Shown piece by piece: positions 60,291 to 64,000 of a stretch of 64,000 bases of DNA (position 1 is the stretch's first letter; every line of letters starts with the position of its first letter). Origin of the DNA: Girardinichthys multiradiatus. Its lineage: Eukaryota > Chordata > Actinopteri > Cyprinodontiformes > Goodeidae. The notes under the pieces are model-generated. The model saw only the letters and a program-made list of their open reading frames with translations. It was not told the DNA's origin and did not search any database. The stretch spans positions 47,994,891 through 48,058,890 of the forward strand of contig NC_061796.1 of the NCBI RefSeq assembly GCF_021462225.1. Direction: 5' to 3'. A program made the translations under genes and the position numbers.

Positions 60291-60839
60291 TCCAGCAGCA
60301 GTAACTCTCAGCAGGTTTTCTGTCCATCCCTCACATTGTGGTGGAGGAGTTCAGGTCCTCTCTTTTTTCCAACGTTGCTTGAGTTTATTTAGGTTTCAGC
60401 ACAGCTGTCTGAAGGTCCCACTATATCAATTTATAAGGTTGAGATCTAGACTTTGATTAGGCCATTTCAACAATTTGATTCTTTTCTTAAGTGTTTTTGT
60501 TGTAGATCTGCTGCTGTGTTTGGGATCTTAGTTCTGTTGATGGACCAGTTTGGACCAAGCTTCAGCTTCAGCAACAGAAGAGATCGTGATCCACTCAATG
60601 ACTACAAGATGCCCAGGACCTGCGGCAGCAAAATGAGCCCTGATCATCACCACTCCTCCACCGTGGTTTTCCAGATGAGGCTTTGCATTATAGTCAACAT
60701 CTCTACCTTGGTATCATCTGTGTGTTCCAGAAGTCTTCTATTCTTCCTTTGGAACCAGCAAGGTAGACCTGTTTTGTCTCACACGGCTTTTTCATTTACC
60801 TGGTAATGTTTTTTTAGATACTTTATGTTCTTTAATATG
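60291..60839. other. Intergenic DNA
   Basis: About 550 bases. A 117-residue + frame (60453-60806) has no recognisable domain. Confidence 0.3.
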
Positions 60840-61975
60840 TTGTCATGGCAACATGGCGAACACACCCTCCATTTCTGCTACCTGTATGACCTCCTTCTCT
60901 TTTCCAATGGTTATAATCAGTCTGACAGAGAGAGGTATCTCAATCCTTGTGGTTTTTAGTATAACAATGACCATCAGTGGGACCCTTTGTGGGGTTCCTT
61001 GAGACGACATTGTTGTAAATAAGCGCCGTTTAACTAAATTATCTGAACTGAAACTATCTCTGTAGTTATGCTGCTATAGGCTTAGGCTGCTGGAGGACAT
61101 AATGACCACTTTCACCCTCTTCGCTACATTCTCATACTGCTCTCCAATTTTGCATTATTTGCTGTTATTTCAACTTTTAACTTTGTTCTCTCTCTTTTCT
61201 CTTCCTAGAAGCTACACCTGGCCTGACTCTGTGTCTACCTGTGACACCTTTCTGGAGAGGGGAATCATCCGAACTTCTGCTGGCAACAACTTAATGCTCA
61301 CCTTCTACAGATGATCCACATGGCCCTGTCTTTTAGTGTTTAACCCTTTCTCTCTCCTAGACATGGCTACTGACTGAGCTTCCACTGTAACTAACTCTAT
61401 GTTCTCTCTTTCAGACTCTAACCTTGAAAACTGGATCAGAGTTTATCTGTTCTTTCTTTCTAGATGAAACGACTAAAGGAGCTACATCCATTAACATTTA
61501 CTTTTCCTTCCCATAGAAAGTACTCCTGGATCAGTGCTTCTTTGTTCTCTTTGTGTCTCTGCTCTGTTCTCTCAAACCTCCAGTCGGTCGTGGCAGATGG
61601 CCGCTCACACTGAGCCTGGTTCTGGTTCTGCTGGAGGTTTCTTCCTATTAAAAGGGAGTTTTTCCTCTCCACTGTCGCTACATGCATGCTCAGTATGAGG
61701 GATTGCTGCAAAGTCAACACCAGTGACTGTCCACTGTCTCTACATGCTCATCCAGGAGGAGTGAATGCTGCAAGTCACTGACTGGATGCAATCTGCTGGG
61801 TTTCCTTAGATAGAAAAACTTTTTATCCAATTTGAATAAATAACTGAATCTGACTGAACTGTTCAATGATTACAATTAATAGGAATGTATGAACCTGACT
61901 GTTGTGAAGAACCTTGAGACGACATGTGTTGTGAATTGGCAGCATATAAATAAAATTGAATTGAATTGAATTGAA
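60840..61975 (+). mobile_element. LINE 3' untranslated region with (TTGAA)n tail
   Basis: Non-coding, T/C-rich 3' end. 61575-61975 is the reverse complement of 18461-18852 with very few differences: GGCAGATGGCCGCTCACACTG, the GAGGGATTGCTGCAAAGTC block, AATAAATAACTGAATC, then GAATTGGCAGCATATAAAT and the tail at 61950-61974. I assign it to an L2-type LINE by its tail and T/C-rich character. The 5' limit is approximate. Confidence 0.75.
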
Positions 61976-62210
61976 CATGCCGAGTAAGGCTCCTCACACA
62001 GACTGGCTGTGTGGCAGATACTGACACGGGAAACGTTCATGATGCTGGGTGCAAATCCTCTGTGCACGATGCAGTCAGACACATGTCACCTAAATCCTTA
62101 ACTACATGTACTTTCCTTTCATACTTAAATCAATGTTGCTGAAGAAAAAACATTTTTATTTTTAACTGCCTTAAATGTTTTGCTGAGTAGAACATTTTCC
62201 ACCTGCCCCT
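61976..62210. other. Short intergenic spacer
   Basis: No feature recognised. Confidence 0.35.
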
Positions 62211-62271
62211 TTCCTTTCTTCCTTCCTTCCTTCCCTCTTTCCTTCCTTCCTTCCTTCCTTCCTTCCTTCTT
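62211..62271. repeat. (TTCC)n microsatellite
   Basis: Tetranucleotide run of about 15 units with one TTCCCTC interruption. Confidence 0.93.
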
Positions 62272-63315
62272 CACCTTTGAATGTTTTAATGTTTACTGTT
62301 ATGCTGCTGAATATTTAAACACCTTTAATTACCATACAGCACTAAAATGAATGGTACTCAACCAAAACCACCTAGTGGGTGAAACGCTGGTGTGAAAATC
62401 CACTGGAGGCGACTGCAGCTCGACGAGCCAAACAGAAGCTTTTTTTCTGACGTTTTTCTGGGACCAGCTGATATCTGGATCAGAACATGTTCAAGTTGAG
62501 TTCAAACACGGCTCATGTTACGTGTTTAATGCTTGTCTGGATTTATTTTTACATTGCTGAAATGTGTCCTGTCATTTCTCTGAAAACTGAAACTGCTTTG
62601 GGTGAAAAGACAAAAATATTCTGGAAGAAATGATCTGAAAACCCGTCTGCATGATCAATAAACGAGGTTTCGGTGCTGCAGCAAATGAAAAACGTTTAAA
62701 TGGGACATCTGCTCTAATTAAGTAGGACAGCAGTCAAACCTATGGGTCCCATCTTCATTTTGGTGTTTTTGTCCAGTTTTTAAAGAAGAAAGGAATTTAA
62801 GTTCTCTCATTGATTCAGTGAATCACTTTCTGCGTGATTCTCTAAACAAATTTATTTCCATAGAAAAGCTGCTGAGATAATCTGGAAAAACAACAATATG
62901 TCAGAAATATTGCCACATCCACCTTCCTCCTCCTCTTCATCCTGCTTCTGTAGTTCCTCACAGATCTTTACAGGAATCATTGAGAGGTGAAAGCTACTGC
63001 ATCCTGGTTCTGACAGAAACTCCTTCAAGATGCCAGGATGCTCATTATTCAGGCTCTTCTGTTCTTCACATAACCTCCGCCCAGTACCATTAATCAGAGC
63101 AGATATATCTGAGGCTGATAGATCAACCAGTCATCATACTTACAGATATTAAAAACTTTTCTTCACATCAGTTTGTGGCTGAATCCTCACAGCTGCAACA
63201 AAGCAGAGGATGAAGGGTTGGTTAGAAAGGTTATCCCATTTGAGGAAAGTTGATCTTAAGATTTGATTTATTGTTGTAGAGAAGAAGAGAAAAGAACCAG
63301 AGAGAGAATCCTGAC
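62272..63315. other. Intergenic or intronic DNA
   Basis: About 1 kb with short frames only. If the exon candidate at 63316-63489 is real this is intron of a - strand gene. I could not find a following exon. Confidence 0.3.
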
Positions 63316-63489
63316 CTGCGATATATATCCAAGGTCTTCTCCAGGCTGATCCATAGAGATGCACTCCTCATTTGGATATAAACATTCCTCAAACGTTTTC
63401 AGGCCATCTTTTAATGAAACATAGAGCTTAACTGGTGCAGATTCACTATATTTACTTTTCATCAGACAAAGGTTTGCTTTCTGCAGCAC
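63316..63489 (-). CDS. Candidate internal coding exon, function unknown
   Basis: 174 bases, exactly 58 codons in phase 0, between an AAAACAG acceptor (just above 63489) and a CGCAG|GTCAGG donor (63316/63315). The peptide starts VLQKANLCLMKSKYSESAPV, contains a YVSLKDGLKTFEECLYP stretch and ends EDLGYISQ. It is mixed and charged, without low complexity or transposon motifs, which looks more like conserved host coding sequence than chance. The weak polypyrimidine tract is a concern. I do not recognise the family. It would mean a gene enters the window from the right on the - strand. Confidence 0.4.
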
Positions 63490-64000
63490 CTGTTTTCAGA
63501 ATTTGTAAGTTTTTGGTTTTAATAACTTCCCACACTTCCTGAGTCTGGAGCCACCGAACTGACCGGAGGCGTCAGCAGCTCAGGATGAAGAGCAGAATAA
63601 TGATGTGACATGCAGCTTTCTCCTCATCCAGCACATCTCCATCCCTCTGTTGTTTGGTGGGACATATTGCAGCAGCGTTCCTGTCAGCAGGAAGCTTCCC
63701 AGAAACCTCCGGACCGTCTGACAGGAGCAGCGGATCGCCTGCGGGGACTCGGAGCAGCAGCAGCTCTCCATCACTTATGGAAGCAGCTTTAAAAAAGGGA
63801 TGAAGAGCATCTTGATGGTTGATTTGTTGTCTTTCTGTCCAGTTTCATGCAATCAGTCAGAGCTGTGGCCAACATGATGCAACCTGTGAGCAATCTGCTG
63901 AGAGATGATGAGCAGAAAGATCAGTAGCAGATATTTCTGCGGGTGAAGATAGGGTTGTTCCTCTGAAAGGCTTCAGGGAGGATCCTCCAAACTGAGCACA
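63490..64000. other. Right edge, unassigned
   Basis: About 500 bases. A - frame at 63580-63774 (64 residues, cysteine-rich start) could be an upstream exon of the same gene, but has no clear splice sites and may be chance. Confidence 0.3.

Overview
This window reads as a repeat-dense, gene-poor piece of teleost fish nuclear DNA. The evidence is a set of fish-type repeats: DD34E Tc1 transposons with TA target duplications, V-SINE-like tRNA-derived SINEs, L2/CR1-type and RTE/Nimb-like LINEs, gypsy-like solo LTRs with TGTC..GACA ends, and gammaretrovirus-like ERVs, plus long CA, GATA and CTTC microsatellites. A percomorph, perhaps a cyprinodontiform, is my guess from repeat style only. I found no convincing complete host gene. 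Two exon-like segments (55.12 kb on + and 63.3-63.5 kb on -) are the best host-coding candidates, and I recognise neither.

Layout. 0-11 kb: a solo ERV LTR with a 4-bp target duplication, then mostly featureless DNA with an old Tc1 relic and a SINE. 10.5-17 kb: a cluster of solo LTRs (two with perfect 5-bp duplications), one split by a SINE, and a Tc1 copy. 18-30 kb: LINE territory. Its centrepiece is a 3.1-kb LINE inserted with a 12-bp duplication into the open reading frame of an older LINE, carrying a twin-priming inversion of its 5' end. Next come a (TATC)n tract and a 787-bp foldback transposon with a 6-bp duplication. 30.6-36.7 kb: an LTR with a primer-site-like sequence, then AT-rich DNA without recognisable genes. 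36.7-39.9 kb: a 486-bp deletion derivative and a nearly intact copy of the same Tc1 family. 39.9-43.5 kb: a second ERV fragment (- strand) whose leader holds a 52-copy 21-bp minisatellite and an insertion of an unrecognised element encoding a membrane-helix reading frame. 43.5-46.3 kb: a Ty3/gypsy integrase tail, an LTR nested in another LTR-like unit, and a SINE. 47.3-51.1 kb: an ERV 5' half (LTR, primer site, leader, gag, start of protease) on the - strand. 53-60.3 kb: two arrays of one 22-bp minisatellite in opposite orientation, a second foldback element and an L2 reverse transcriptase fragment. 60.8-62 kb: an L2-type LINE 3' end.

Nothing here forms an operon-like working system. The interest lies in nested insertion history, in ERVs that share a leader but differ in LTR and primer site, in a minisatellite that seems to have grown from an ERV leader, in an orphan element encoding a small membrane protein, and in unrelated elements sharing a (TTGAA)n tail, which suggests a shared retrotransposition machinery.
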